Shown in pieces: positions 55,812 to 64,000 of a stretch of DNA of 64,000 nucleotides. The translations under genes and the position numbers were made by a program. The notes beneath the pieces were generated by a model, which saw only the letters and a list, made by a program, of their open reading frames with translations, was not told where the DNA came from and made no database searches. This DNA comes from Banduia mediterranea (GTDB lineage: Bacteria; Pseudomonadota; Gammaproteobacteria; Nevskiales; Nevskiaceae), in NCBI RefSeq assembly GCF_031846245.1, contig NZ_JAVRIC010000005.1:62001-126000 (forward strand), given 5' to 3'. The first letter of the stretch is position 1, and every line of letters starts with the position of its first letter.

Positions 55812-56491
55812 TGCGCGCGATGCTGCTGGCGGCCGGGCGCGGCGAACGCTTCAGGCCCGTGACCGACCACTGCCCCAAGCCGCTGGTCGAGGTCGCCGGC
55901 CAGACGCTGATCGAACGACATCTGGGGCGCTTGTCGGCGGCCGGCGTACGCGAAGTGGTGATCAATCTCGGCTGGCTCGGCGGACAGTTGCGGCAGGCCC
56001 TGGGTGATGGGGCGCGTTACGGGCTCGCGATCGAGTACAGCGAAGAAGGCTGGCCCGCACTGGAGACCGGCGGCGGGCTGCGCCGCGCATTGCCGCTGCT
56101 CGGCGAGGCACCGTTCCTGGTCGTCAACAGCGACGTCTGGACGGACTATCCGATCGAACAGCTGGTGGTGCGGGCGGCGACATTGCCCGACGAGCGACTT
56201 CTGCATCTGGTGCTGGTCCCCAATCCGGAACATCACCCGCAGGGCGATTTCAATCTGGAATCCGAAACCCTGGGCGACGCCGGTGAACGTCTCACGGCCG
56301 CCGGCCTGTGGCTGGCCCGCCCGCGGCTGCTGGACGGTAGCGACGAAACCGGACCGTTCTCGGTCGTCCCGTACTGGCGCCGTGCCATCGCGGCCGGACG
56401 CGCCAGCGGCGAGCGCTATGATGGTCTCTGGGCCGATGTCGGCACCCCGCAGCGGCGCGAGGTTTTGGAGCGGTCCCTGCGGGGGGATTGA
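55811..56491 (+). CDS. murU: N-acetylmuramate alpha-1-phosphate uridylyltransferase MurU
   Basis: Converts MurNAc-1-phosphate to UDP-MurNAc in the AmgK-MurU recycling shunt. The 226-residue nucleotidyltransferase has the signature LAAGRGERFRPVTDHCPKPLVEV (6-28), NSDVWTD with the metal-binding aspartate, and a typical C-terminal GLWADVGTPQRR. It overlaps amgK by one base, so both are translated together. Confidence 0.95.
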   Translation: MRAMLLAAGRGERFRPVTDHCPKPLVEVAGQTLIERHLGRLSAAGVREVVINLGWLGGQLRQALGDGARYGLAIEYSEEGWPALETGGGLRRALPLLGEAPFLVVNSDVWTDYPIEQLVVRAATLPDERLLHLVLVPNPEHHPQGDFNLESETLGDAGERLTAAGLWLARPRLLDGSDETGPFSVVPYWRRAIAAGRASGERYDGLWADVGTPQRREVLERSLRGD

Positions 56492-56499
56492 AAGCTTTG

Positions 56500-56579
56500 T
56501 CTCGCGCAAAGACGCGAAGCCGCAAAGTCAAAAAGCGTAGTCAATGCTTTTCTTGGCACCTTTGCGTCTCTGCGCGAGA
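56500..56579. repeat. Palindromic dispersed-repeat-like element between murU and lipA
   Basis: The left arm (56500-56527) begins TCTCGCGCAAAGACGC and ends in GCAAAG. The right arm (56560-56579) is its near inverse, CTTTGCGTCTCTGCGCGAGA. Together they can form a long imperfect hairpin, with 8 extra bases in the left arm. The RKDAKPQ-type peptide it would encode is familiar from spurious ORFs caused by intergenic repeats in many bacterial genomes. It lies between two convergent genes and may act as a bidirectional transcription end. Copy number elsewhere in the genome cannot be seen here. Confidence 0.65.
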
Positions 56580-56600
56580 TTGAGTTTCTCGCCCATGGGT

Positions 56601-57587
56601 TCAGACCGCCCGCGCGTGCAGCACGTCCTCGGCCTGCTGGTCGGCGTGGTAGCTGGAGCGCACCATCGGGCCACTGGCCACATGTGAAAAGCCCATCTGC
56701 TCGCCGACCACGCGCAGGCGTTCGAATTCGTCCGGGTGAACGAAACGCATGACCGGGTGGTGGTGCCTGGACGGTTGCAGGTACTGGCCGATCGTGAGCA
56801 TGTCCACGTCGTGGGCACGCAGGTCGCGCATCACGTCTTCGATTTCCTCGATGGTTTCGCCGAGCCCGACCATCAGGCCGGACTTGGTCGGCACCTTCGG
56901 GTGCATCTGCTTGAACCGCTTCAGCAGGTCCAGCGACCACTGATAGTCGGAGCCCGGCCGAGCCTGCTTGTAGAGGCGCGGCACGGTTTCCAGGTTGTGG
57001 TTGAACACATCCGGCGGGTTGTCCTTGAAGATCGTCAGCGCCGGGTCCATGCGGCCGCGGAAGTCGGGCACCAGCACTTCGATCTGGATGTCCGGCGACA
57101 GGCGGCGGGTTTCGCGGATGCAGGCCACGAAATGGCCGGCGCCGCCGTCGAGCAGATCGTCGCGATCGACGCTGGTGATCACCACGTAGCGCAGGCGCAG
57201 ATCGGCAATGGTGACGGCCAGATTCAGCGGCTCGTCGGCATCCAGGGCATTCGGGCGGCCATGGGCCACGTCGCAGAAAGGGCAGCGCCGCGTACAGATG
57301 TCGCCCATGATCATGAAGGTCGCCGTGCCCTTGCCGAAACATTCGCCAAGATTCGGGCAGGAGGCTTCCTCGCAGACGGTGTGCAGCTTGTGCTCGCGCA
57401 GGCTCGCCTTGATGCGCGCCACTTCCGGCGAAGTGCCGAGCTTGGCGCGTATCCATTCGGGTTTGCGCGGCGCCTGCTGGGTGACTTCGATCTTGATCGG
57501 AATCCGCGCCATCTTTTCCGCGGCGCGCAGCTTCACGCCCTGCGGAATCGGGGCGGGGCGGGGCGGGGTGTGGTCGGGAGCGCTCAA
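56601..57587 (-). CDS. lipA: Lipoyl synthase LipA
   Basis: Radical SAM enzyme that inserts two sulfurs into protein-bound octanoyl chains. It carries both iron-sulfur sites: the auxiliary cluster cysteines Cys72, Cys77 and Cys83 ([12 protein letters not shown]) and the radical SAM cysteines Cys98, Cys102 and Cys105 (CTRRCPFC), and near the C-terminus the conserved RSSYHA. The 328-residue reading uses a TTG start at 57587; residues from [14 protein letters not shown] match the family. No lipB is adjacent in the window. Confidence 0.96.
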   Translation of the reverse strand: MSAPDHTPPRPAPIPQGVKLRAAEKMARIPIKIEVTQQAPRKPEWIRAKLGTSPEVARIKASLREHKLHTVCEEASCPNLGECFGKGTATFMIMGDICTRRCPFCDVAHGRPNALDADEPLNLAVTIADLRLRYVVITSVDRDDLLDGGAGHFVACIRETRRLSPDIQIEVLVPDFRGRMDPALTIFKDNPPDVFNHNLETVPRLYKQARPGSDYQWSLDLLKRFKQMHPKVPTKSGLMVGLGETIEEIEDVMRDLRAHDVDMLTIGQYLQPSRHHHPVMRFVHPDEFERLRVVGEQMGFSHVASGPMVRSSYHADQQAEDVLHARAV

Positions 57588-57664
57588 AGGAAGCTCTGGG
57601 CTGAGTGGATCGGCATTGTAACGCCGATCATCGCGCCGGTCCGGCGCCCGCCGAGGCGTCTCGA

Positions 57665-58447
57665 TCAGGCCAGGGCACTCAGGCGTGCCGCGACCGGCGT
57701 GGCCTCGATCGTGGAATCGGCTTCGACCACGGCCTGGATCTGTGCCTGCGAGAGGCTGGCCAGCGTCTTGCGGTCATGCTTGCCGATGCTGATCGGGCTG
57801 CAATAGGCGATTTCCACGCGCAGCACCGGCTCGCGCAACAGCCGCAGAATGTGCCAGAACAGGGCATCGTTGCCGACATACGGCGCGACCGCAGTGCCGT
57901 TCGCGCCCTTCCCGTAGCGCAAGGCGACCGGCTGTATCGACTTTCCGGTTTCGGTGGCCAGCCCGAACAGACGCGCATGAAAGCGTCCGACCTCGCGGCC
58001 ATCGGTGGTGGTGCCTTCCGGAAAGAACAGCAGGCGTCCGCCATCGTTCAGATACGGCTCGATGCGCGATTGCAGCGCTGCGGTGACGTTGCCGCCGCGA
58101 CGGATGTAGAACGAACCCGCGGCCGTGGTCAGCCAGCCGACGATCGGCCAGTCGCGAATGTCGGACTTGGCGACGAAGCGCGTCTGTTGCTGCGCGGCGA
58201 TGACCGGAATGTCGAGCCAGCTGATGTGATTGGCGACCAGGATCGGCGCCTGTTCCGAGGGCGTGCCACGCACGTCCACCTCGATATTGAACACGTCCAG
58301 CAGTACCGACAGCCACCAGCGCGACAGCCGGTCACGCGGGACACGGTTGCGCAGCAGCAGCACCGCCAGCGCCAGCAGCAGCCCGATTGTCAGGTGCAGC
58401 ACCAGGCGCAGCGCCCGTACGGTGCTGAGCAGAGGATTGTGGGGCAT
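57665..58447 (-). CDS. olsA: PlsC-type lysophospholipid/lyso-ornithine-lipid acyltransferase (OlsA-like)
   Basis: This 260-residue membrane acyltransferase has an N-terminal helix (about 12-34), the catalytic NHISWLD (HX4D at 74-79) and the [10 protein letters not shown] substrate motif (about 140-150). By sequence alone it could be a general 1-acylglycerol-3-phosphate acyltransferase. Its place 26 bases after an OlsB-type gene suggests it adds the second acyl chain to lyso-ornithine lipid (OlsA role). The gene symbol is therefore by context. Confidence 0.82.
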   Translation of the reverse strand: MPHNPLLSTVRALRLVLHLTIGLLLALAVLLLRNRVPRDRLSRWWLSVLLDVFNIEVDVRGTPSEQAPILVANHISWLDIPVIAAQQQTRFVAKSDIRDWPIVGWLTTAAGSFYIRRGGNVTAALQSRIEPYLNDGGRLLFFPEGTTTDGREVGRFHARLFGLATETGKSIQPVALRYGKGANGTAVAPYVGNDALFWHILRLLREPVLRVEIAYCSPISIGKHDRKTLASLSQAQIQAVVEADSTIEATPVAARLSALA

Positions 58448-58473
58448 CCTGGAACCTGGGTTCGATGGATCGA

Positions 58474-59265
58474 TCAGTCGAGCCCGGACGCGACCACCGG
58501 GGGCAGGCTGGCGCGGTCGAGGAAGTGGCGGGCATAGCGCGGATTCAGATCGGAGACGTTGAGCAGCATGAACACGTCCGCGCAGTTGAATTCGGTATCC
58601 CAGTAAGCGTCGCCGCAGGTCTTGGCGCCGAGGTTGACGTAGGCCTTGAGCAGCGGCGGCATCCGCACCGGGCCGGTCGGTCGGGCGTCGGCCGTCGGCA
58701 GGTTCACGTAGGGCCGCACACGTTGATAGGCCGGCGCCGAGTACTTCTGCCGGATCGTGTCGAGAATCGCGTGCGCGCGTGCGCCGCCGTCGTCGAGCCC
58801 GATCGAGGCGCAGCCGAACAGGTAGTCGTAGCCTTCGCGCGTGATGAATCCGGCGATGCCCTGCCACAGCGTGCCGATCACGGCTCCGCTGCGGTATTCG
58901 GCATCGACGCAGGTGCGTCCGATTTCCATGACGCGGCCGGGCAGGGCATCGACCATCTGCAGATCGAATTCCCCGGAAGAATAGAAGCCGCCGGCGGCGG
59001 CTGCGCACTCGTCGGTGAGAATCCGGGTGCAGGCGATGACGCGGCCGCTTTCGACCTCGCGCACCATCAGATGCCGACAGTGGGCGTCGTATTCGTCGGT
59101 GTCGATGTGCTCGTCGCCGCCGTCGATCTGCGCGCCCATTTCACCGGCGAAGATGCGGTAGCGCAGTTTCAGGGTTTCGAGAATCTCCGCACGCGTGTTC
59201 GCGAAACTCACTTCGAAGCGAGGCGGCGCGGTGAGTCCATTGTTGCGGTCCGTCTGCGGCTGCAT
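58474..59265 (-). CDS. olsB: GNAT-family L-ornithine N-alpha-acyltransferase (OlsB-like)
   Basis: This 263-residue protein of the Acetyltransf_5 (hemolysin-like) type shows LKLRYRIFAGEMGAQID near the start (32-48), EIGRTCVDAEYRSGAVIGTLWQGIAGF (about 115-140) and YLFGCASIGL, all typical of OlsB. OlsB uses 3-hydroxyacyl-ACP to acylate ornithine, the first step in making phosphorus-free ornithine lipids. The PlsC-type gene downstream supplies the second step. It lies 64 bases after opgH on the same strand. Confidence 0.88.
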   Translation of the reverse strand: MQPQTDRNNGLTAPPRFEVSFANTRAEILETLKLRYRIFAGEMGAQIDGGDEHIDTDEYDAHCRHLMVREVESGRVIACTRILTDECAAAAGGFYSSGEFDLQMVDALPGRVMEIGRTCVDAEYRSGAVIGTLWQGIAGFITREGYDYLFGCASIGLDDGGARAHAILDTIRQKYSAPAYQRVRPYVNLPTADARPTGPVRMPPLLKAYVNLGAKTCGDAYWDTEFNCADVFMLLNVSDLNPRYARHFLDRASLPPVVASGLD

Positions 59266-59329
59266 GGCATGACCCGTTCATGAAGACGGCGCCACTGTAT
59301 GAACCGGCTGTTGAACTCAGGTGACCGGA

Positions 59330-61834
59330 CTATGAACCTTCGATGACGCCCCGGCGCCATTCCGAACGGATCGCCGGGTCGCTCCAGATGCGTTGATGCA
59401 ATGAGGACAGCAGGTCCGGCGCGCCCAGCAGGAAGTTGCGTTCCGTGTCCGACAGGCTGGTCGGCAGGAGTTTGAGGTCCTGCTCCAGGCGTTCCCGCCG
59501 CTGCGCTTCCACGGGCATCGGAATCTGGGTACGGGGACGCCCCGATGCGCAGGCGATGGCATTGGCCACCGGTTCGGCGACCGCGCGCAGAAAGCCGGCC
59601 TCGTAGGGATCGGGCTCTTTCAGGAACGTCGCCAGCGCGCGCAGTTCCTCGGGCGGGGCGGTTTCCTCGGGAATCAGGAACAGCTTGCGCTGGCGACACC
59701 AGCGACCGAGCGTGACGCGGCTGGAAAGCACCGACATCGGAATCGCGATGATCAGGCTGCCGGCGATCGGCGCCAGCCACCACAGGAACGTCGGGTTCAG
59801 CCAGTAGACGAACGCGGCCCACGCCAGACCCAGTACGGTGCCGCTGCCGTGGCGCCGCAGCGCCTCGCTCCAGGGTGTTGCGGCGTCGTCGCGCGGCGGC
59901 GACTTCCACTTGGTGCCGAAGCCGAGCAGCGCACCGCTCACGTAGCGGGCATGGAACAGCATGCGGATCGGTGCCAGGATGGCCGAGAACAGCATTTCGA
60001 ACAGCAGGCTGTCGATCAGCTTGAAAGCGCCGCCGAACGGTTTGCTGCGACCGCGCAGGATCAGCAGCAGCGCGGCGAGGATTTTCGGCAGGAACAGCAG
60101 CGTCATGGTCGCGCCGAACAATTGCAGCGCCCATTCCGGATGCCACTCGGGCCAGGTCGGGAACAGCTGGTAGGGCTGCGAGAAGTATTCGGGTTCGACC
60201 AGTTCGTGGCGCGCCAGCGAGGCGGTCGACAGCACCAGGAAGATGAACCACAGCGGCGCCGAGAGATAGGCCATGACGCCGGTCATGAACACCGCACGGT
60301 GCGCCGGGTGCAGACCCTGCGCCAGAAACAGGCGGAAGTTCTGCAGATTGCCCTGACACCAGCGCTGGTCGCGCTGCAGCTCGTCGAGCAGCGCCGGTGG
60401 CATTTCCTCGTGACTGCCCGGCAGATCGTAGGCGATCCACACGCCCCAGCCGGCACGCCGCATCAGTGCGGCTTCGACGAAGTCGTGGCTCATGATTTCG
60501 CCGGCCAGCGGACCGCTGCCGGGCAGTTTGCTGAGCGCGCAGTGACGGATGAACGGCGCCACACGGATCATCGCGTTGTGGCCCCAGTAGTGCGATTCGC
60601 CGAGCTGCCAGAAATGCAGCCCGGCGGTGAACAGTGGCCCGTAGCAGCGTGTCGCGAACTGCTGGATTCGCGCGTACAGCGTATCGCGGCCCGAGGCCAT
60701 CGGTGCGGTCTGGATGATGCCGGCCGTGGGATTGGCCTCCATCAACTGCGCCAGGCGGTACAGACAGTCGCCGGACATCACGCTGTCGGCGTCGAGGATC
60801 ACCATGTACTTGTAGCCGCTGCCCCAGCGCCGGCACCAGTCGGCGACGTTGCCGCTCTTGCGCTTGATGCGGTGCTGGCGACGCCGGTAGAAGATGTGGC
60901 CGAAACCGTCCACCTCCTCGCACAGCTTCATCCAGGCTTCGACCTCGGCGACGCGGACGTCGGCTTCGGAGCTGTCGCTGAGTATGTAGAAATCGAAGCG
61001 CGGCAGCTGGCCGGTGCGGCGCGTCGATTCGAAGGTGGCGCGCAGTCCGGCGAAGACGCGATGCACGTCCTCGTTGCAGATCGGCATCAGGATCGCGGTG
61101 CGCACGTTGTCGGCGACCGCGGCATCGGGTTCCGCCGTCGCCGAAATCGCGTACTTGTCACGACCCGAAAGCAGTGCCCAGAAGCCCATCAGCGCGGTCC
61201 AGAAGCCAGCGGACACCCAGGCGAACAGGATCGCGTACAGGATCAGGATCGTCAGTTCCAGCGCGTCCTGACCGTGGTACGGCAGCACCGCCGTCATGAA
61301 ATAGGTGCCGTAGATCGTCTGCCCAATCACCAGGCACAGCAATAGCAGGCGACGGATGGTGCCGGTCACGGCCCAGGCCGGCAGCTTGGTTTCGGGTTTG
61401 GGTGCGTCGGTTTCGCCGACGGCGAGGCGCCGGCGTTTGCCGAGCAAGCGGCTGCGCAAGCTGCGGCCGAAGCGCACAAACAGATTGCGGGACAGCGCTT
61501 CCGGTCGCATCGAGGCGCGGCTCAGCGGCGGGGTGGTGATCAGGCGGAAACGCCCCTGCAGGTCGCGCACCAGCGGAGCGCGTGGATGCTCGTTGCGAAT
61601 GCGCAGCGCGATCGAGCTTTCCGGGTTTTCGCTGCCGGCGAGACGGCGATGGGCTTCCTCGAAGGCGGCCGCCTGACCCTGTTGCCCGGCGAGCTCGCGT
61701 AGCGATCGGCGCTGTGACTCATCCAGCGGCAGGCGGCCAAGGTAGGCATCGAACGCCGCGCGGCTGGCGGCGGACGCGCTCGGTCGGGATGCCGACTGGG
61801 GCTCGATCGACTCGGCTCCGGGAGGGGTGCTCAT
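59330..61834 (-). CDS. opgH: Glucans biosynthesis glucosyltransferase OpgH (MdoH)
   Basis: Membrane family-2 glycosyltransferase that builds the linear backbone of osmoregulated periplasmic glucans from UDP-glucose. The 834 residues have a long cytoplasmic N-terminus, helices at about 150-215, and the catalytic domain (about 240-480). That domain carries LMPICNEDVHRV, VILDADSVM (DxD) and QRDQRWCQGNLQN (the QxxRW motif), and more helices follow (about 500-690). Its start overlaps the opgG stop (ATGA). In E. coli OpgH also moderates cell division in response to UDP-glucose. Confidence 0.96.
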   Translation of the reverse strand: MSTPPGAESIEPQSASRPSASAASRAAFDAYLGRLPLDESQRRSLRELAGQQGQAAAFEEAHRRLAGSENPESSIALRIRNEHPRAPLVRDLQGRFRLITTPPLSRASMRPEALSRNLFVRFGRSLRSRLLGKRRRLAVGETDAPKPETKLPAWAVTGTIRRLLLLCLVIGQTIYGTYFMTAVLPYHGQDALELTILILYAILFAWVSAGFWTALMGFWALLSGRDKYAISATAEPDAAVADNVRTAILMPICNEDVHRVFAGLRATFESTRRTGQLPRFDFYILSDSSEADVRVAEVEAWMKLCEEVDGFGHIFYRRRQHRIKRKSGNVADWCRRWGSGYKYMVILDADSVMSGDCLYRLAQLMEANPTAGIIQTAPMASGRDTLYARIQQFATRCYGPLFTAGLHFWQLGESHYWGHNAMIRVAPFIRHCALSKLPGSGPLAGEIMSHDFVEAALMRRAGWGVWIAYDLPGSHEEMPPALLDELQRDQRWCQGNLQNFRLFLAQGLHPAHRAVFMTGVMAYLSAPLWFIFLVLSTASLARHELVEPEYFSQPYQLFPTWPEWHPEWALQLFGATMTLLFLPKILAALLLILRGRSKPFGGAFKLIDSLLFEMLFSAILAPIRMLFHARYVSGALLGFGTKWKSPPRDDAATPWSEALRRHGSGTVLGLAWAAFVYWLNPTFLWWLAPIAGSLIIAIPMSVLSSRVTLGRWCRQRKLFLIPEETAPPEELRALATFLKEPDPYEAGFLRAVAEPVANAIACASGRPRTQIPMPVEAQRRERLEQDLKLLPTSLSDTERNFLLGAPDLLSSLHQRIWSDPAIRSEWRRGVIEGS

Positions 61835-63342
61835 TGGGCGGGCAGCAGATAGCTCCAGGTTTCGGAGAGCGGTTTGTCGCCATCACGCAGCGCCGCGCGC
61901 ATCTCCACCGGTTTGCCGGAATCCTTGACGCGGTAGCGCAGGTTCAGCCGCCAACCGCCCGTCGCCGGGTTGGGCTGCAACTGTTTCTCCATGAGTTCTC
62001 CGTTGTCATTGATCCAGACCGGCGCATCGATTTTGGCAGCTTGAGCCAGATTTGCCAGCGGCCCGCCCACGAAATCCACGACCATGCGCAGCGAGTCGTC
62101 CGGTTCGCGGCGGAAGCCGTGGCCGCGCCGCGTCTGCACCACGCGCGCCAGCTCGGGACCGCTCAGCTCGTCGTGCTCGAACGACATCCGGTAGGCGTAT
62201 TGGAAGGCTTCACCGGGTTTGGGCTGGGTCGCCGGCACCCAGAAGGCGACCACGTTATCGTTGGTCTCGTCCTTGGTTGGAATCATGATCAGCTCGACGC
62301 GACCCTTGCCCCAGTCGCCCTTGGGCGTGATCCAGGCGCTGGGCCGCAGGTCGTAGCGGGTTTCCAGATCCTGGTAATTGGTGAAGTCGCGATCACGCTG
62401 CATCAGACCGAAACCTCTGAGGGTTTCTGTGCCGAACGAGGTGCTGACGAGGCGCTTGGGATTCGTGAGCGGGCGCCATACCCATTCGCCGGTGCCGTCG
62501 TCGACCAGCAGGCCGTCGGAATCGTGAACCTCGGGGCGGAAGTCCTCGAACGGCGAGGTCTGGTTCTCGCCGTAGTAGTACATGCTCGTCAACGGCGCGA
62601 GCCCGAGCTTGCCGACCTGGTCACGCATGAACAGGGTGACTTCGACGTCGACCTTGGTATTGACGCCGGGTTGCAGCACGAAGCGATAGGCGCCGGCGGC
62701 GCGCGGCGAATCGAGCAGCGCGTAGATTTCCAGAGAGCTGGAGGTCGGTGCCGGCCACACCACCCAGAACTCGGTGAAGGCCGGAAATTCCTCGCCCGAA
62801 ATCAGCCCGGTGTCGATCGCCAGCCCGCGGCCCGACAGCCCGTAGCGCTGATGCTTGCCGAGCGCGCGAAAGTAGCTCGCGCCGCGAAACACCATGACCT
62901 CGTCCTTGAAGTCCGGTCTGTTGATCGGATAGTGCACGCGGAAGCCGGAATAGCCGACATCGCCGAAGCTGCCGGGATCGAACTTGTTCTTGCCGAAGTC
63001 GAACGAGTCTGGATTGTAGGACAGACGGCGCACGCCATCGGCGCTGATCACATTGACCGTGACCGACTGCTGGTACTGGCGGCCCGGATGGAAGAACTGC
63101 AGTTCGAACGGGAGCTTGGCGCCGCGCCACAGTGCCTTTTCGGGCTTGAAGCGGATGTCGCGGTAGGCGTCATAGTCGATTTCGCGCAAGGGGCCGGGCA
63201 GATTGTTCTGCGGCGCCACGTAGGGCTGGGTGGACAGCTTCCGGGCGCGCGCCACCACATCCTCGAAACCGAAGGCCGATGCGATGCCGGGCAGGCACAG
63301 CGCCATCGCGAGGAGCGCTCGAAGAAAATTCGTTGAACTCAT
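61831..63342 (-). CDS. opgG: Glucans biosynthesis protein OpgG (MdoG)
   Basis: Periplasmic protein needed for the branched glucan structure. The 503 residues begin with a signal peptide (MSSTNFLRALLAMALCLPGIASA) followed by FGFEDVVARARKLSTQPYV, the standard mature start. The MdoG beta-sandwich domains follow, with SMYYYGENQ, DGTGEWVWRPL and GFGLMQRDRDFTNYQDLE. The ATG is preceded by TGAGG. It is co-translated with opgH. Confidence 0.96.
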   Translation of the reverse strand: MSSTNFLRALLAMALCLPGIASAFGFEDVVARARKLSTQPYVAPQNNLPGPLREIDYDAYRDIRFKPEKALWRGAKLPFELQFFHPGRQYQQSVTVNVISADGVRRLSYNPDSFDFGKNKFDPGSFGDVGYSGFRVHYPINRPDFKDEVMVFRGASYFRALGKHQRYGLSGRGLAIDTGLISGEEFPAFTEFWVVWPAPTSSSLEIYALLDSPRAAGAYRFVLQPGVNTKVDVEVTLFMRDQVGKLGLAPLTSMYYYGENQTSPFEDFRPEVHDSDGLLVDDGTGEWVWRPLTNPKRLVSTSFGTETLRGFGLMQRDRDFTNYQDLETRYDLRPSAWITPKGDWGKGRVELIMIPTKDETNDNVVAFWVPATQPKPGEAFQYAYRMSFEHDELSGPELARVVQTRRGHGFRREPDDSLRMVVDFVGGPLANLAQAAKIDAPVWINDNGELMEKQLQPNPATGGWRLNLRYRVKDSGKPVEMRAALRDGDKPLSETWSYLLPAQ

Positions 63343-63360
63343 ATCCTCAAAATCCGTTCT

Positions 63361-63417
63361 CCGGCAGCGCCCGCAGAGACTCGGCGACGGCGGACTGCGG
63401 GCTGGCTAGCCTGCCGG
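63361..63417. other. Nested inverted repeats upstream of opgG
   Basis: The outer pair CCGGCAG (63361-63367)/CTGCCGG (63411-63417) encloses the inner pair CCCGCAG (63370-63376)/CTGCGGG (63395-63401) around an 18-base loop. They fill most of the 87-base gap between the upstream propeller gene and opgG. This could be a terminator of the upstream gene, without a T run, or a structured leader of opgGH. Confidence 0.4.
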
Positions 63418-63429
63418 TTACAGCCACCA

Positions 63430-64000
63430 TCAACGACCGGGAATTCCCGGCACGCCAAGCCGAACACGGTAGACCTGATACGGCGCGGCTCGATCGATCT
63501 GTACAGGCAGGCGCCCCAACACCTGCTGGAGCGAGCTGCAGCTAATGTAGAGGGCACCATCCGCACCGAAACTTAACCCATCCGGCCAGCGCAGCAGCGG
63601 GCTCTGGATCAGCGTACCGAGGGTGCGATCCTGCCACAGCACGGCGATCGCGGAATGCTCGATGTCGGTCAGATAGACGTTGCCGCGCTGATCCACACTG
63701 ATGCCGTCGGTCATGGTCTTGGGCGCGAAGATTTCGACGCGGTTGGCGAGTTGGCTGGCGCTCAGCGACTCATCCATAAGATCGGCGGTCTTCACCCGAT
63801 ACAGATGCAGGCTGCTCATGGGCGCGAAGTACAGCCATAGACCGTTTGCATCGAGGCCGACCGCATCCACGCCAGGGCGGACGCTGAACAGGTAGAACAG
63901 TTCCATGCGCCGGCCCTGCACGCGCGGCGTGTAGTACTCGGCGGTGACGGAGGGGTGTTCGTCGAGCACGCGACGCGCGCTGTGGTTGGCCACGTCGTAG
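63430..64000 (-). CDS. MRJP/SMP-30-like beta-propeller protein, 5' end outside window
   Basis: Only the C-terminal part (about 190 codons) is visible, and the reading frame is open through the right edge, so the GTG at 63993 is an internal codon. Segments such as SARRVLDEHPSV, VDAVGLDANGLWLYFAPMSSLHLYRVKTADL, TDGISVDQRGNVYLTDIEHSAIAVL and LRWPDGLSFGADGALYISCS are typical of the major-royal-jelly-protein/gluconolactonase propeller family. Function in bacteria is mostly unknown. It is 87 bases upstream of opgG on the same strand, but a functional link is not evident. Confidence 0.8.
   Translation of the reverse strand, partial: YDVANHSARRVLDEHPSVTAEYYTPRVQGRRMELFYLFSVRPGVDAVGLDANGLWLYFAPMSSLHLYRVKTADLMDESLSASQLANRVEIFAPKTMTDGISVDQRGNVYLTDIEHSAIAVLWQDRTLGTLIQSPLLRWPDGLSFGADGALYISCSSLQQVLGRLPVQIDRAAPYQVYRVRLGVPGIPGR

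Noticed and set aside
56492-56540. Extension of a plus-strand frame through the repeat (SRKDAKPQSQKA) as coding
   Set aside because: This peptide arises from an intergenic repeat and is a known type of false ORF; murU ends at 56491.
59849-61345. 498-codon plus-strand frame opposite opgH
   Set aside because: Antisense shadow of the certain opgH gene, with biased glutamine/arginine/histidine composition.

Overview
The window looks like chromosomal DNA of a high-GC gammaproteobacterium. The evidence is gene order: miaB-phoH-ybeY-corC, lptD-surA-pdxA-rsmA divergent from amgK-murU, bamD divergent from rluD-yfiH, opgGH, sucCD, and a pilS-pilR pair. A wax ester synthase/DGAT, an ornithine-lipid OlsB/OlsA pair and two crotonase/OsmC modules would fit a lipid- or hydrocarbon-using lineage such as Nevskiales/Solimonadaceae. 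That placement is inference from gene content, not phylogeny. I saw no rRNA, tRNA, CRISPR array, prophage or insertion sequence. Coding density is very high and no gap exceeds about 240 bases. The longest gaps (about 5828-6050, 24582-24817, 31344-31582 and 36541-36767) hold promoters, short hairpins or nothing I recognise.

Left part (1-21600). A minus-strand operon (outer membrane lipoprotein, MarR regulator, FUSC pump, DUF1656 protein, HlyD-type adaptor) forms an AaeAB-like efflux system with a promoter and a palindromic operator candidate upstream. Next comes a region (5095-9606) where an OsmC-crotonase module occurs twice. The first copy is broken and the second intact, and an orphan urocanase and an unknown secreted protein lie between them. 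After WS/DGAT, a methyltransferase and an Ada-like repair protein comes miaB-phoH-ybeY-corC. In the place where E. coli has lnt, this operon carries a DUF4105 (Lnb-type periplasmic domain) membrane protein. A vWA lipoprotein, an ECF sigma factor and a probable anti-sigma factor form a regulatory module, followed by a DUF2461 protein.

Middle (21600-45600). PilR/PilS lie divergent from sucCD. Then come NAD+ synthetase, bamD, rluD-yfiH, a periplasmic YCF48-like propeller paired with an MMPL-type RND transporter, a decayed MNT nucleotidyltransferase remnant, and apaH. Divergent from apaH is a compact Tad/Flp pilus operon: flp, prepilin peptidase, TadE, CpaB, CpaC, TadZ, CpaF, TadB, TadC, TadD and a DUF3613 protein.

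Right part (45600-64000). A large PAS-GGDEF protein with a degenerate EAL domain follows the Tad operon. The minus-strand envelope biogenesis cluster lptD-surA-pdxA-rsmA-uspA comes next, with amgK-murU (peptidoglycan recycling) divergent from it. A dispersed-repeat-like hairpin separates murU from lipA. The window ends with ornithine-lipid acyltransferases, the osmoregulated periplasmic glucan genes opgGH and a partial MRJP/SMP-30-type propeller protein. Translational coupling by 4-base ATGA, GTGA or TTGA overlaps is common, and several genes appear to use TTG or GTG starts.
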